A stretch of 64,000 nucleotides of DNA from Hyphomicrobiales bacterium. Its GTDB lineage: Bacteria; Pseudomonadota; Alphaproteobacteria; Rhizobiales; Rhizobiaceae. Location of the stretch: positions 1 to 64,000 of the forward strand of contig UBUL01000019.1 of NCBI GenBank assembly GCA_900468625.1, read 5' to 3'. A program made the translations under genes and the position numbers. Each line of letters begins with the position of its first letter. Positions within the stretch are counted from its first letter, which is position 1. Of this stretch, positions 42,469 to 51,080 are shown piece after piece. Below the pieces are notes generated by a model, which was not told the DNA's origin, ran no database searches, and was given only the letters and a program-made list of their open reading frames with translations.

Positions 42469-43169
42469 TCAAAATCGATAATCTCATCGTTCAATTCGGC
42501 GGCGTCAGGCCGATCAACGAACTCAGCGCCGTGCTGACGGCGCCGGTGGCCGGCCTTATCGGCCCGAACGGTGCAGGCAAGACCACTTTGCTCAATGTGC
42601 TCTCCGGTTTCGTGAAGCCCCTCCAGGGGGCGGTTTCGCTTGGCGAACGGGCGTTGCTGCCGATGACGCCGCTGCAGCGCGTTCGGGCAGGCTTGCGCCG
42701 CTCGTTCCAGACCGAGCAGGTGGTCGAGGACCTGACGGTCGCCGGCAATATCGCCGCGATCGCCGATCATGTCGTCGGCACCGGGCATCGGTCGGGCGCT
42801 GTCGATCAGGCTCTTTCCTTTGTCGGCCTGACGGGGGTCGCCGATCGGCTCGGCCAATCCCTCAATCTCTTTCAACGCCGCCTGGTCGAGCTCGCGAAAT
42901 GCGTGGTCGGCGAGCCGAAGCTCGTTCTGCTCGATGAGCCGGCCGCGGGCCTCACCGAAGAGGAAGGCAAAGCCTTTCGCGAGCTGGTGCTGCGCATCCC
43001 GGCCGAGTTCCGCGCGCAGGTGCTGATCATCGATCACGATGTCGATCTCATCCGCTCCATGTGCAGCGAAACCATGGTGCTCGACTACGGCAAGCTTCTG
43101 GCGCTCGGCCCAACACATGCGGTGCTGGCCGATCCCAATGTGCGCCGCGCCTATCTGGGGGAGTTCTGA
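42465..43169 (+). CDS. ABC transporter ATP-binding protein, LivG type
   Basis: A 234-residue ATPase with Walker A GPNGAGKTT near residue 32, Walker B LVLLDEPAAGLTEEE near residue 155 and the switch histidine in IIDHDVDLI. The signature region is divergent: where LSGGQ is expected the sequence reads SLNLFQRRLVELAK, as in some LivG subgroups. It starts with the ATGA overlap from the LivM-type gene and is followed after one base by the LivF-type gene. It energises import together with that second ATPase. Confidence 0.91.
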   Translation: MIKIDNLIVQFGGVRPINELSAVLTAPVAGLIGPNGAGKTTLLNVLSGFVKPLQGAVSLGERALLPMTPLQRVRAGLRRSFQTEQVVEDLTVAGNIAAIADHVVGTGHRSGAVDQALSFVGLTGVADRLGQSLNLFQRRLVELAKCVVGEPKLVLLDEPAAGLTEEEGKAFRELVLRIPAEFRAQVLIIDHDVDLIRSMCSETMVLDYGKLLALGPTHAVLADPNVRRAYLGEF

Positions 43170-43170
43170 C

Positions 43171-43887
43171 ATGAACGTCATATCGGAAGTGAGCGTCGAG
43201 AACCTCGTTGTCGAGCGTGGTGGCAAGCGCGTCATTCATGGCATTTCCTTTTCGGTCGCGGCCGGCAAGATCACGACACTGCTTGGCGCCAACGGGGCCG
43301 GCAAGTCGAGCACCGTCATGGCGATGGCCGGCGTCCTGCCGCGTGGCGGCTCCGTGCGTTTGGGCAGTGTGACGCTCGAAGGGTTTTCGCCTGACAGCAT
43401 TCGCCGGGCCGGTCTTGCGCTCGTCCCTGAAGGACATCGCGTGCTTGGGCAGCTTTCCGTGGAGGACAATATTCTCGTGGCAGCACTCGAGGGTTCGGCG
43501 GCAGCCCGCCGGCAAGGACTGGAACATGCCTATGAAATCTTTCCCGAACTTGCCGAGCGGCGACGTCAATCGGCATCGGATCTTTCCGGCGGCCAGAAGC
43601 AGATGGTGGCGATGGCGCAGGCCTTCGTCGCCAAGCCCCGTTTCATGATCGTCGACGAGTTGTCGCTCGGTCTGGCGCCGGCCGTGGTTAAGCGCCTGGC
43701 AGAGGCGCTGAAGATCGCGGCCGCCAGTGGTATCGGCGTTCTGCTGATCGAGCAGTTCGCCAACCTTGCACTCGATCTCGCCGATCAGGCGCTTGTGCTG
43801 GAGCGCGGATGCCTCGTTTTCACAGGCGCAGCCGTAACCCTCAGAGCACAGCCGGACATTCTCCACGGCGCCTATCTGGCGAGCTGA
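43171..43887 (+). CDS. ABC transporter ATP-binding protein, LivF type
   Basis: A 238-residue ATPase with Walker A GANGAGKSS near residue 40, signature DLSGGQKQMVAMA near residue 137 and Walker B FMIVDELSLGLAPAVV near residue 160, the LivF pattern. It ends the importer set. The AraC-type regulator at 43904 follows 16 bases later with its own AGCGGAGG ribosome-binding site and is probably co-transcribed, which would give feedback between uptake and regulation. Confidence 0.92.
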   Translation: MNVISEVSVENLVVERGGKRVIHGISFSVAAGKITTLLGANGAGKSSTVMAMAGVLPRGGSVRLGSVTLEGFSPDSIRRAGLALVPEGHRVLGQLSVEDNILVAALEGSAAARRQGLEHAYEIFPELAERRRQSASDLSGGQKQMVAMAQAFVAKPRFMIVDELSLGLAPAVVKRLAEALKIAAASGIGVLLIEQFANLALDLADQALVLERGCLVFTGAAVTLRAQPDILHGAYLAS

Positions 43888-43903
43888 AGCGGAGGTATCT
43901 GGC

Positions 43904-44848
43904 ATGGCTGCGGCATTTCAACGATATCTCGAGAGCGCCAATGGGCGAGCTTTTGCGGGACTGGCTCGCAACCTGTTCGGAAATGTTCGGCTCGATTTCA
44001 GCGCGGCCGACGAGGAAAAAAGCCGGATGACATCGGCCACGCTGGGCGCTTGTCGGCTGACGCGGTTGGAGGCAGATCGGCATGTCGTCTTTGGCGAGCG
44101 CGTCATGGCCGCGTCGAGCGATCCGGACACGATCAAGCTGCTCGTGCAGACCGAAGGCAGCGCTTTGCTTGCCCAGGGCGGACTGCATGTGCCGGTTTCG
44201 CCGAACGCGCTGGTGATCTACGATCCCAGCCGCCCCTATATGCTGACGAACAGCACTCCGGTTCGCCAATTGCTGTTGCAATTGCCACGTCACGCGCTGC
44301 CCCATGCTGCGGTTAAACGACTGGTGCGGCCTTTCACGGCACATGCAGAGCATCACGCCATGTGCCGGATTCTGCTGTCGCTGATGGATTCGACCATGCA
44401 TGAGATCGACCATCTCGACGAAGCACGGCGCTCCGGCGTCGGCCAGACCATGATCGATCTTGTCCGCACCCTGATGGATACGGACCTTCAGCAGGCAAGG
44501 CCGGTCGTCAATCCGCTGGATCTGCTGCTGCAGCGGATCAAGGACTTCATCGACGGCAATCTCGCGCGACCGGAGCTGAGCGTTGCCATGATCGCGCGCC
44601 GCATGGGCTGCTCGGTGCGCTACGTCTATCGCGCATTCGAAGTCGAGTGCCTGACGCCCTCGGACTACATCTGGGACCTGCGCCTGCAGAGAGCGGCCGA
44701 GCAACTACGCGCCGCCGGCGGCCATGCCGGAGAGATATCCGGGATCGCTTTCGCGCTCGGCTTTTCCTCCAGTGCGCATTTTTCAAGAGCATTCCGCCAT
44801 CGCTATGGCGTTTCGCCGTCGCAATGGCGCAAGGCAAGGATTTCGTAG
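43904..44848 (+). CDS. AraC-family regulator, FeaR-like (second copy type)
   Basis: A 314-residue regulator with an AraC-binding-like N-terminal domain (residues about 35-190; for example LLVQTEGSALLAQGG and NALVIYDPSRPY) and a C-terminal double helix-turn-helix (SVAMIARRMGCSVRYVYRAF and GIAFALGFSSSAHFSRAFRH, ending SPSQWRKAR). It closes the importer gene set and is convergent with the MoaF/SDR operon. It probably activates either the importer genes or the neighbouring catabolic genes. It is clearly different in sequence from the AraC gene at 35077, so the two are not a recent duplication. Confidence 0.9.
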   Translation: MAAAFQRYLESANGRAFAGLARNLFGNVRLDFSAADEEKSRMTSATLGACRLTRLEADRHVVFGERVMAASSDPDTIKLLVQTEGSALLAQGGLHVPVSPNALVIYDPSRPYMLTNSTPVRQLLLQLPRHALPHAAVKRLVRPFTAHAEHHAMCRILLSLMDSTMHEIDHLDEARRSGVGQTMIDLVRTLMDTDLQQARPVVNPLDLLLQRIKDFIDGNLARPELSVAMIARRMGCSVRYVYRAFEVECLTPSDYIWDLRLQRAAEQLRAAGGHAGEISGIAFALGFSSSAHFSRAFRHRYGVSPSQWRKARIS

Positions 44849-44892
44849 AAAGCGTAAGGTGACTCGGCACTCCGCCGGGCCACCTCGATTTC

Positions 44893-45282
44893 TCATCGCA
44901 TGGATTCGGCCACTCTTAGCGTATCCGTGAATTGCTCGAAACGCCTGATCTTGCCGCCGGCCACCCCCCAGACATGGACGACGCGGGCTTTGAAGGCTTT
45001 GCCCGTCCGCTTGTGCGTGCCGCTATAGTCTCCGACACCAACCACCTCGTCGCCGGCGTCGAGAAGACGTTCCAGCTTGAAGCTGTATCCGTCGAAGGCC
45101 TCGCCGAGCGCTTGAAAGACGTTCTCGAACACCTCCCGCGGGCCGACATAGGTGCCAGCACAGGGAAAACCGTCCATCTCCGTCCAGCGGCAGTCCGGAG
45201 CGATGTCGGCGAGCATGCCATCCATGTCGCGGCGGTCGTTGGCGTCGTAATGTGCCTTTACGATATCGAATGCTTTGCGCAT
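44893..45282 (-). CDS. NTF2/SnoaL-like fold protein
   Basis: A 129-residue protein of the nuclear-transport-factor-2/SnoaL type: a helical start (FDIVKAHYDANDRRDMDGML), a central curved sheet (YVGPREVFENVFQAL, GVGDYSGTHKRTGKAF), and a C-terminal strand-turn (GKIRRFEQFTDT). Members include ketosteroid isomerase-like enzymes and many proteins of unknown role. It is the last gene of the SDR-MoaF operon, 7 bases after moaF-like. A role in turnover of the same substrate is likely, but no reaction can be named. Confidence 0.8.
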   Translation of the reverse strand: MRKAFDIVKAHYDANDRRDMDGMLADIAPDCRWTEMDGFPCAGTYVGPREVFENVFQALGEAFDGYSFKLERLLDAGDEVVGVGDYSGTHKRTGKAFKARVVHVWGVAGGKIRRFEQFTDTLRVAESMR

Positions 45283-45289
45283 GGCGTCC

Positions 45290-46069
45290 TCACACTGGTT
45301 CCTGGCCGGGCAGATAGTAGGTCATCGAGGCCTTATGGATGAAGGCGCCGGCTGGGCTGTTCTGGATACGGCCGTCGCCGGTGATGCCGAGGAACTTGCC
45401 TGTCGAACGCATATCATTGAAATTATAGAGGAATGTGGATGCGACCGCGATCTTGAACTCCCGGAAGGTGAAGACGTAGAGATTGTCGTCGAACTTGTAG
45501 GTCGTCGTGAGATCGACGTCGCCATGGCCGCGCTGCACGCCAACGAGGCACTGCCAGGCGTAGCGCCCGGACGAGAGATAGGTGTGCTCATAGACATGGT
45601 TGGGGCTATAGGTGAAATGCGCCCTGAGCCCGATCAGATCGCGGGTCTCATGCGGCGCCGGCCCGCTCGCCGCGCCACCCTCGATGATACCCGGCCGGAA
45701 GATCTGGGCAACCTGCGGCTCGCCGACTGACTCCTTGAGGTCACGGACAACCGAGCAGATGGAGAGCACGCGACGCGTTTCGGTATTGAGGATCAGCGTT
45801 TCGGCTTCCTTGGGACGGCTGGCAAAGACGATCTCCACGAAATAGGTCTTGGGCGCGACTTCGATCACTTCCGCCTTGTCGGTGTCGCCGTCCTCGCCTT
45901 CGGACCATCTGACCTTGCCGTTGGCGAAGGCGAGCGTGAGCGTGCGGCCGTCGTCAAAGCCGATTTTGTAAGACGAGCCGGTAAGGGCCTCGGTTGCCGG
46001 CAGCCGGTTCGTATCGATGCCGTAGGCGAATTCGTCGTAGGTTTTCCAATCTTTTGGATTTTGGTTCAT
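45290..46069 (-). CDS. moaF: MoaF-like protein of a monoamine-type operon
   Basis: A 259-residue cytoplasmic protein resembling MoaF, the protein of unknown function encoded with MoaE in the monoamine (tyramine-inducible) regulon of Klebsiella; it is not a molybdenum cofactor enzyme despite the symbol. It is made of two similar beta-rich halves, the first around ALTGSSYKIGFDDGRTLTLA and the second around LIGLRAHFTYSPNHVYEHTY, suggesting an internal duplication of a lipocalin-like barrel. It follows the SDR gene by 18 bases and precedes the NTF2-like gene by 7. The MoaE-MoaF pairing supports a link to arylethylamine metabolism. Confidence 0.75.
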   Translation of the reverse strand: MNQNPKDWKTYDEFAYGIDTNRLPATEALTGSSYKIGFDDGRTLTLAFANGKVRWSEGEDGDTDKAEVIEVAPKTYFVEIVFASRPKEAETLILNTETRRVLSICSVVRDLKESVGEPQVAQIFRPGIIEGGAASGPAPHETRDLIGLRAHFTYSPNHVYEHTYLSSGRYAWQCLVGVQRGHGDVDLTTTYKFDDNLYVFTFREFKIAVASTFLYNFNDMRSTGKFLGITGDGRIQNSPAGAFIHKASMTYYLPGQEPV

Positions 46070-46087
46070 GGCTGTTCCTCCTCTTGA

Positions 46088-46876
46088 TCATTCCGCAAAG
46101 GCGAGGGTGGGCAAATCGACAGTGCCGGCACCGCCGTCGACAGTCAGGATTGCGCCGTTGATCATCGAAGCTTCGCTCGAGGCCAGAAAGCAGACGGCGT
46201 TGGCGACATCTTCGGCGGTCGCCGGGCGGCCGAGCGGCACGTCCTTGGTGACGAGCGCGTAGGCCTCCTCGATGGTCTTCAACTTGAACTTTTCGACGAT
46301 GACTTGCATCTGCTCGTCGGCCATCGCGGTCGAAACCCAGCCGGGGCAGACGGTATTGGTGCGCACACCCTTGCGGCCGTAGTCACGCGCCAGCGATTTC
46401 GCAAGGCCGATGCAGCCATGTTTCATCGTGACGTAGCCCGCCGCATCCGGTCCGGCAAAGAGCCCAGCGATCGAGGCGAGAACGACGATGTTGCCGTGGT
46501 TCTTGATGAGATGCGGCAGGGATTCACGGGCGCTGACAAAGGCGGTGTTGAGATTGAGACGGACGGCGAGGTCCCATGTTTCGTCCGACATGCTGACCGT
46601 CGGTCCGACACCATGCCCGCCGGCATTGGCGATCAGTATATCGAGGCCGCCATGCGTCTCGACCACTTTTTCTACGGCAGCCTTCATCGCTGCACCATCG
46701 GCGGCATCGGCCGCGACAATGGTTGCGCCGATCTCTTCGGCGACGCTTCTCAACGGCTCGGGACGGCGCCCGACAAGCGCGACATTGCCGCCTTCCTGCC
46801 GGATGCGGCGCGCGACCGCCGCGCCAATGCCTGTACCGCCGCCAGTGATCAGGGCGGTCTTGTTCTTGAAACGCAT
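46088..46876 (-). CDS. Short-chain dehydrogenase/reductase (MoaE-like position)
   Basis: A 262-residue classical SDR with the nucleotide motif ALITGGGTGIGAAVARRI at the N-terminus, NAG in LIANAGGHG, the catalytic serine in VLASIAGLF and the catalytic Y-x3-K in YVTMKHG (near residue 155). It uses NAD(P) to oxidise an alcohol or reduce a carbonyl. In Klebsiella the gene before moaF, moaE, is also an SDR, so this pair is probably equivalent. It leads a three-gene operon; the 164-base gap before it suggests a promoter separate from the hpa operon. Confidence 0.88.
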   Translation of the reverse strand: MRFKNKTALITGGGTGIGAAVARRIRQEGGNVALVGRRPEPLRSVAEEIGATIVAADAADGAAMKAAVEKVVETHGGLDILIANAGGHGVGPTVSMSDETWDLAVRLNLNTAFVSARESLPHLIKNHGNIVVLASIAGLFAGPDAAGYVTMKHGCIGLAKSLARDYGRKGVRTNTVCPGWVSTAMADEQMQVIVEKFKLKTIEEAYALVTKDVPLGRPATAEDVANAVCFLASSEASMINGAILTVDGGAGTVDLPTLAFAE

Positions 46877-47040
46877 GTTTCCTCCTCTTGGCTTTCGGGT
46901 TCATGATGACCGATGCGTGCGGAGGCGTCGTGTCCAGCTGTGCAGTCCGTTTTGACTGAGCGTGCACAATGCTTTCTCTATGCCGAAACTTGCGTGGTGA
47001 AGCGCAAAATCAGCCGAGCCGGGGAGGGCGGCCTCTGCGA

Positions 47041-47847
47041 TTAATAGACCTTGACGTCTTGAGGCGGCTTGGTGGCATCCGCGTTTTTGAAATCGTCGAG
47101 GAGCTTGATCGTGGCGTTGGCAAGCAGGGTAACGTCGTTACCGATGGCAACGAAGGTGGCGCCAAGCTCGAGGTAGCGTTTGGCCAGCGAGAGATCGCCG
47201 ATCAGAATGCCGGCCGCCTTGCCATGGGCCTGGATTTTTGCAAGCGCCTTTTCGACTTCTGCCTGCACTTCCGGCGCACCCGGCCTGCCGAGATATCCCA
47301 TGTCGGCCGCGAGATCGGATGGTCCGATGAAGACGCCATCGACGCCTTCCGTCGAGGCGATATCGTCGAGCGCCGCAAGTCCCGCGCGGCTTTCCACCTG
47401 CAGCAGCAGGCAGATCTCGTCATTGGCCGTCGCAAGGTAGTCGGGAATGCGGTTGAAAGCGGAGGCGCGGGCAAGCGCTGCTCCGACGCCGCGCACGCCA
47501 TGCGGCGGATATCTGACCGCCTTGACCATGGTCTCGGCCATCTCCTTGCTGTCGACCATCGGGATCAGCAGCGTCTGCGCGCCGATGTCGAGCATCTGCT
47601 TGATGATCCAGGTCTCGCCGATTGGCGGGCGGATCACCGCATGGCTCTCCGTGCCCTTCATCGCCTGTAGCTGCGAGACGAGAAGCGGCACGTCGTTCGG
47701 CGCATGCTCGGCATCGAGCAGCAACCAGTCGTAGCCGGCACCGGCTGAGATTTCGACCGTGTAGGCATTGGCAAGCGCCTGCCAGAGGCCGATCTGCGCC
47801 CGCCCTTCCTTCAGGGCCTGCTTGAAAAGATTTTTGGGCGCCGGCAT
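47041..47847 (-). CDS. hpaI: 4-Hydroxy-2-oxoheptanedioate aldolase
   Basis: A 268-residue class II aldolase of the HpcH/HpaI family. Key segments are the start IGLWQALANAYTVEISAGAGY, the metal/acid region LLLDAEHAPND, the phosphate-like loop RPPIGE and the metal ligand region VESRAGL with GVDGVFIGPSDLA. It splits 4-hydroxy-2-oxoheptanedioate into pyruvate and succinic semialdehyde, the last carbon-carbon cleavage of the homoprotocatechuate pathway. It is the last gene of the hpa operon, 11 bases after hpaH. Confidence 0.93.
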   Translation of the reverse strand: MPAPKNLFKQALKEGRAQIGLWQALANAYTVEISAGAGYDWLLLDAEHAPNDVPLLVSQLQAMKGTESHAVIRPPIGETWIIKQMLDIGAQTLLIPMVDSKEMAETMVKAVRYPPHGVRGVGAALARASAFNRIPDYLATANDEICLLLQVESRAGLAALDDIASTEGVDGVFIGPSDLAADMGYLGRPGAPEVQAEVEKALAKIQAHGKAAGILIGDLSLAKRYLELGATFVAIGNDVTLLANATIKLLDDFKNADATKPPQDVKVY

Positions 47848-47858
47848 GGTTCACTCCT

Positions 47859-48662
47859 TCAGGCAAAGAACAAGCTGACCGATCCGTAAGGGCCGAAATC
47901 GGCATTGATCGTATCGCCATGCCGCGCCTCGATCGGGCGAATGAACGAACCTGCGAGCACGATCTGGCCGGCTTCGATGCCGTCGCCATATTGCGAGAGA
48001 CGATTGGCAAGCCAGGCGATGCCGCGTGCCGGCTGGTTGAGAACGCCGGCGCCAAGGCCGGTTTCTTCCACCTCGGCATTGCGGCTGACGATCGCGCCCA
48101 CCCAGCGCATGTCGATCTCACCGGGCCGCACGGCGCGGCCGCCGGTGACGATACCGGCATTGGCGGCATTGTCGGAAATAGTGTCGACGATGGTGCGCGC
48201 CTTCTTCGTCTCGGGGTCGACCCGGAGGATACGGGTGTCGAGGATCTCAAGGGCAGGCGTCACGTAGTCGGTGGCATTCAGCACGTCGAAGATCGAGACG
48301 TTTGGCCCCTTGAGCGGCGCCTTCATGACGAAAGCGATCTCGGCTTCGATGCGAGGCTGAATGAAACGGTCGCCCGGCACAATCGCGCCGTCTTCGAACA
48401 CCATATCGTCAAAGAGCACCCCGGAATCGGGGATGTTGATGTTCAGCGCATATTGCATCGCCTTCGATGTCAGCCCGATCTTCCAGCCGATCGGCTTGCG
48501 GCCACTCGCGATCTTCTTCTTCACCCAGGCACTCTGGACGGCATAGGAATCGTCCATGGTCATCTGCGGGTACTTGAGCGAGAGGAGCCCGGTCTGGACA
48601 CGCGTCCGCTCGGCCTGATCGAGGCTTTCGGCCGCAGCCTGGATTTCGTCTTGCGACAGCAT
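47859..48662 (-). CDS. hpaH: 2-Oxohept-3-ene-1,7-dioate hydratase
   Basis: A 267-residue hydratase of the HpaH/MhpD family, normal length. Recognisable segments are [14 protein letters not shown], the metal-binding glutamates in [11 protein letters not shown] and [15 protein letters not shown], and [14 protein letters not shown] near the C-terminus. It adds water to 2-oxohept-3-ene-1,7-dioate to give the HpaI substrate. The start overlaps the hpaG stop by one base (TGATG). Confidence 0.93.
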   Translation of the reverse strand: MLSQDEIQAAAESLDQAERTRVQTGLLSLKYPQMTMDDSYAVQSAWVKKKIASGRKPIGWKIGLTSKAMQYALNINIPDSGVLFDDMVFEDGAIVPGDRFIQPRIEAEIAFVMKAPLKGPNVSIFDVLNATDYVTPALEILDTRILRVDPETKKARTIVDTISDNAANAGIVTGGRAVRPGEIDMRWVGAIVSRNAEVEETGLGAGVLNQPARGIAWLANRLSQYGDGIEAGQIVLAGSFIRPIEARHGDTINADFGPYGSVSLFFA

Positions 48663-49534
48663 CAGCGCACCTCGTCGGCGATCGTGTTTTTGAGGATACC
48701 TAGGCCATCGGCTTCGACCTCGACGACATCGCCGGGTTTCAGCCAGATCGGCGGATCGAAACGAGCGCCGGCCCCCGTTGGTGTGCCCGTGACGATCACA
48801 TCGCCGGGAACGAGCGTGGTGAAGGTGGAGATGTAGTTGATGATCTTGCGGAAGGAAAAGATCATGCGGCTGGTGCGGTCGCTTTGGCGCACTTCGCCGT
48901 TGACGCGGGTCTTGAGCTCGATGTCCTCAAGCTGGGCGGCATCGGTGAACGGGATCAGCCAGGGGCCGATCGCACCGGTATTGTCGAAGTTCTTGCCCTG
49001 GGTAACGTTGAATTTTGCGTGCCGAACCCAATCACGGATCGTGCCTTCGTTGCAAAGCGAGAGAGCCGCGATATGGGAAAAGGCATCGGCTTCGGCAATC
49101 CGGCGGCCGCCTTTGCCGACCACGATGACGATCTCGCCTTCGTAGTCGAGCTGCGGGCTTTCCGGCGGCCGGATCAAAGGCTGGTCGTGCCCGGTGAACG
49201 ACCGCGGAAAGCGGATGAAGAGAGAGGGATTGGAGGGTGCTGCCTGCCCATCCTTGTATTCCTCGTTGCGGTCGGGGAAGTTGACCCCGACGCAAATAAT
49301 CTTTTCCGGTGACGGAATGGGAATCTCGAAGCGGATGTCGTCCAGTGCGAAATCCGGCCTCAACGATTTGGCTTCCTCGGCGAGTTGAACGAGGCGATCG
49401 GCCTCGATCACCTCACGTAGCGTCGGCCATGTCGCGCCATGGCGGGTCGAGAGGTCGACGACACCGCCGTCGACCGCAAGCCCGTAGCCGTGACGGCCAT
49501 TTTTCGAAAAAGACAGGAATCTGGGATGGGTCAT
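48662..49534 (-). CDS. hpaG: Fumarylacetoacetate hydrolase-family decarboxylase/isomerase (HpaG)
   Basis: A 290-residue FAH-family protein. After a variable N-terminal 60 residues, the catalytic domain starts EKIICVGVNFPDRNEEYKDG and holds the metal-binding DYEGEIVIVVG, with GPWLIPF and VIVTGTPTGAG later. In the pathway HpaG decarboxylates 5-oxopent-3-ene-1,2,5-tricarboxylate and then isomerises the product. The E. coli enzyme has two such domains in about 430 residues; here there is one, so either one domain does both steps or a second gene lies elsewhere. It lies between gabD and hpaH. Confidence 0.88.
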   Translation of the reverse strand: MTHPRFLSFSKNGRHGYGLAVDGGVVDLSTRHGATWPTLREVIEADRLVQLAEEAKSLRPDFALDDIRFEIPIPSPEKIICVGVNFPDRNEEYKDGQAAPSNPSLFIRFPRSFTGHDQPLIRPPESPQLDYEGEIVIVVGKGGRRIAEADAFSHIAALSLCNEGTIRDWVRHAKFNVTQGKNFDNTGAIGPWLIPFTDAAQLEDIELKTRVNGEVRQSDRTSRMIFSFRKIINYISTFTTLVPGDVIVTGTPTGAGARFDPPIWLKPGDVVEVEADGLGILKNTIADEVR

Positions 49535-49557
49535 GCTTTCACGGCCTTCTCTTGACC

Positions 49558-51012
49558 TCAGACGACGCCGCCGAGGCAGACATATTTGATTTCGGTGAAT
49601 TCCTCGATGCCGTATTTCGAGCCTTCGCGACCGAGGCCGGAGAGCTTGACGCCGCCGAACGGCGCTTCTGCCGTCGAGATCAGGCCGGTATTGACGCCAA
49701 CCATGCCGTATTCCAGCGCTTCGGCCACCCGGAAGACGCGGGCGAGATCCTTGGCATAGAAATAGGAGGCAAGGCCGAACTCGGTGTCGTTGGCCTGCGC
49801 GATGACATCTGCCTCATCCTTGAAGCGGAAGAGGGGAGCAACCGGCCCGAAGGTCTCTTCCTTCGCGACGGCCATGGCAGGGGTCACGTCGGCAAGCACG
49901 GTCGCCTCATAGAAGCGCCCACCGAGCCGATGGCGATGCCCGCCGGCAACGACGCGGCCGCCCTTCGAAAGCGCGTCGGCCACATGTTCCTCGACCTTGG
50001 CAAGGGCTGCCTCATCGATCAGCGGACCGAGATTGATGCCTTCATCGAAGCCGTTGCCTGTTTTCAGCGAGCCCACAGCCTTGGAAAGCTTTTCCGCAAA
50101 GGCGTCGTAAACGCCGTCCTGAACGTAAAGGCGATTGGCGCAGACGCAGGTCTGGCCGTTGTTGCGGAACTTGGCGATCAGCGCGCCTTCGACGGCAGCA
50201 TCGAGATCGGCATCGTCGAACACGATGAAGGGCGCATTGCCTCCGAGCTCCAGCCCCAGTTTCTTGATGGTCGGTGCGCTCTGCCTATAGAGCTCGGCAC
50301 CGACTTCCGTCGAGCCGGTGAAGGTGAGCTTGCGCACGACCGGGCTTGCGGTCATTTCGCCACCGATCGCACGGGCTGAGCCGGTGAGAACACTGAACAG
50401 ACCCTTGGGCAGGCCGGCGCGTTCGGCGAGAATTGCGATCGCGACCGCCGAAAACGGCGTCTGCGAGGCCGGCTTCAGCACCATGGCACAGCCGGCGGCA
50501 AAGGCGGGGCCGGCCTTGCGGGTGATCATCGCATTCGGGAAGTTCCAGGGCGTGATCGCCGCGACGACGCCGATCGGCTGCTTCATCACCAGAATGCGCT
50601 TGTCCTTCTGGTGGCCGGGAATGATGTCGCCATAGACGCGGCGCGCCTCTTCAGCAAACCATTCGATGAAGCTTGCGCCATAGGCGATCTCGCCCTTGGC
50701 TTCGGGCAGCGGTTTGCCCTGCTCGGCCGTCAGGATGCGTCCGAGATCGTCCTGGTTCTCCATCATCAGCTCGAACCAGCGCCTGAGGATGCCGGAGCGC
50801 TCCTTGGCGGTGCGGTCGGCCCACTCCTTCTGCGCGGCTTCGGCTGCGGCAATCGCCTTCTTGGTTTCGGCAGCGCCCAGATTGGGAACGAGGCCGATAA
50901 TCTCGCCGGTCGCGGGATTGTCGACCTTGATCGCGTTGGACGGATCGGCTTCGATCCAGTCGCCGCCGACCAATGCGGCCTGCCGGAACAATGTTGCGTC
51001 TTTCAAATTCAT
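49558..51012 (-). CDS. gabD: Succinate-semialdehyde dehydrogenase
   Basis: A 484-residue aldehyde dehydrogenase matching GabD in length and wording (AALVGGDWIEA; FPNAMITRKAGPAFAAGC; GSTEVGAELYRQ). The general base is in LELGGNAPFIVFDDAD near residue 254 and the nucleophile in NNGQTCVCANRLYV near residue 288. It oxidises succinic semialdehyde, the product of HpaI, to succinate for the TCA cycle, which explains its presence inside the hpa operon. Confidence 0.92.
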   Translation of the reverse strand: MNLKDATLFRQAALVGGDWIEADPSNAIKVDNPATGEIIGLVPNLGAAETKKAIAAAEAAQKEWADRTAKERSGILRRWFELMMENQDDLGRILTAEQGKPLPEAKGEIAYGASFIEWFAEEARRVYGDIIPGHQKDKRILVMKQPIGVVAAITPWNFPNAMITRKAGPAFAAGCAMVLKPASQTPFSAVAIAILAERAGLPKGLFSVLTGSARAIGGEMTASPVVRKLTFTGSTEVGAELYRQSAPTIKKLGLELGGNAPFIVFDDADLDAAVEGALIAKFRNNGQTCVCANRLYVQDGVYDAFAEKLSKAVGSLKTGNGFDEGINLGPLIDEAALAKVEEHVADALSKGGRVVAGGHRHRLGGRFYEATVLADVTPAMAVAKEETFGPVAPLFRFKDEADVIAQANDTEFGLASYFYAKDLARVFRVAEALEYGMVGVNTGLISTAEAPFGGVKLSGLGREGSKYGIEEFTEIKYVCLGGVV

Positions 51013-51080
51013 GACGGACTCCTCGCGCTTTCGAACGTTGATGAGAAACGGGCATTTTTACCCGCTCTCAAGGGTAACGC

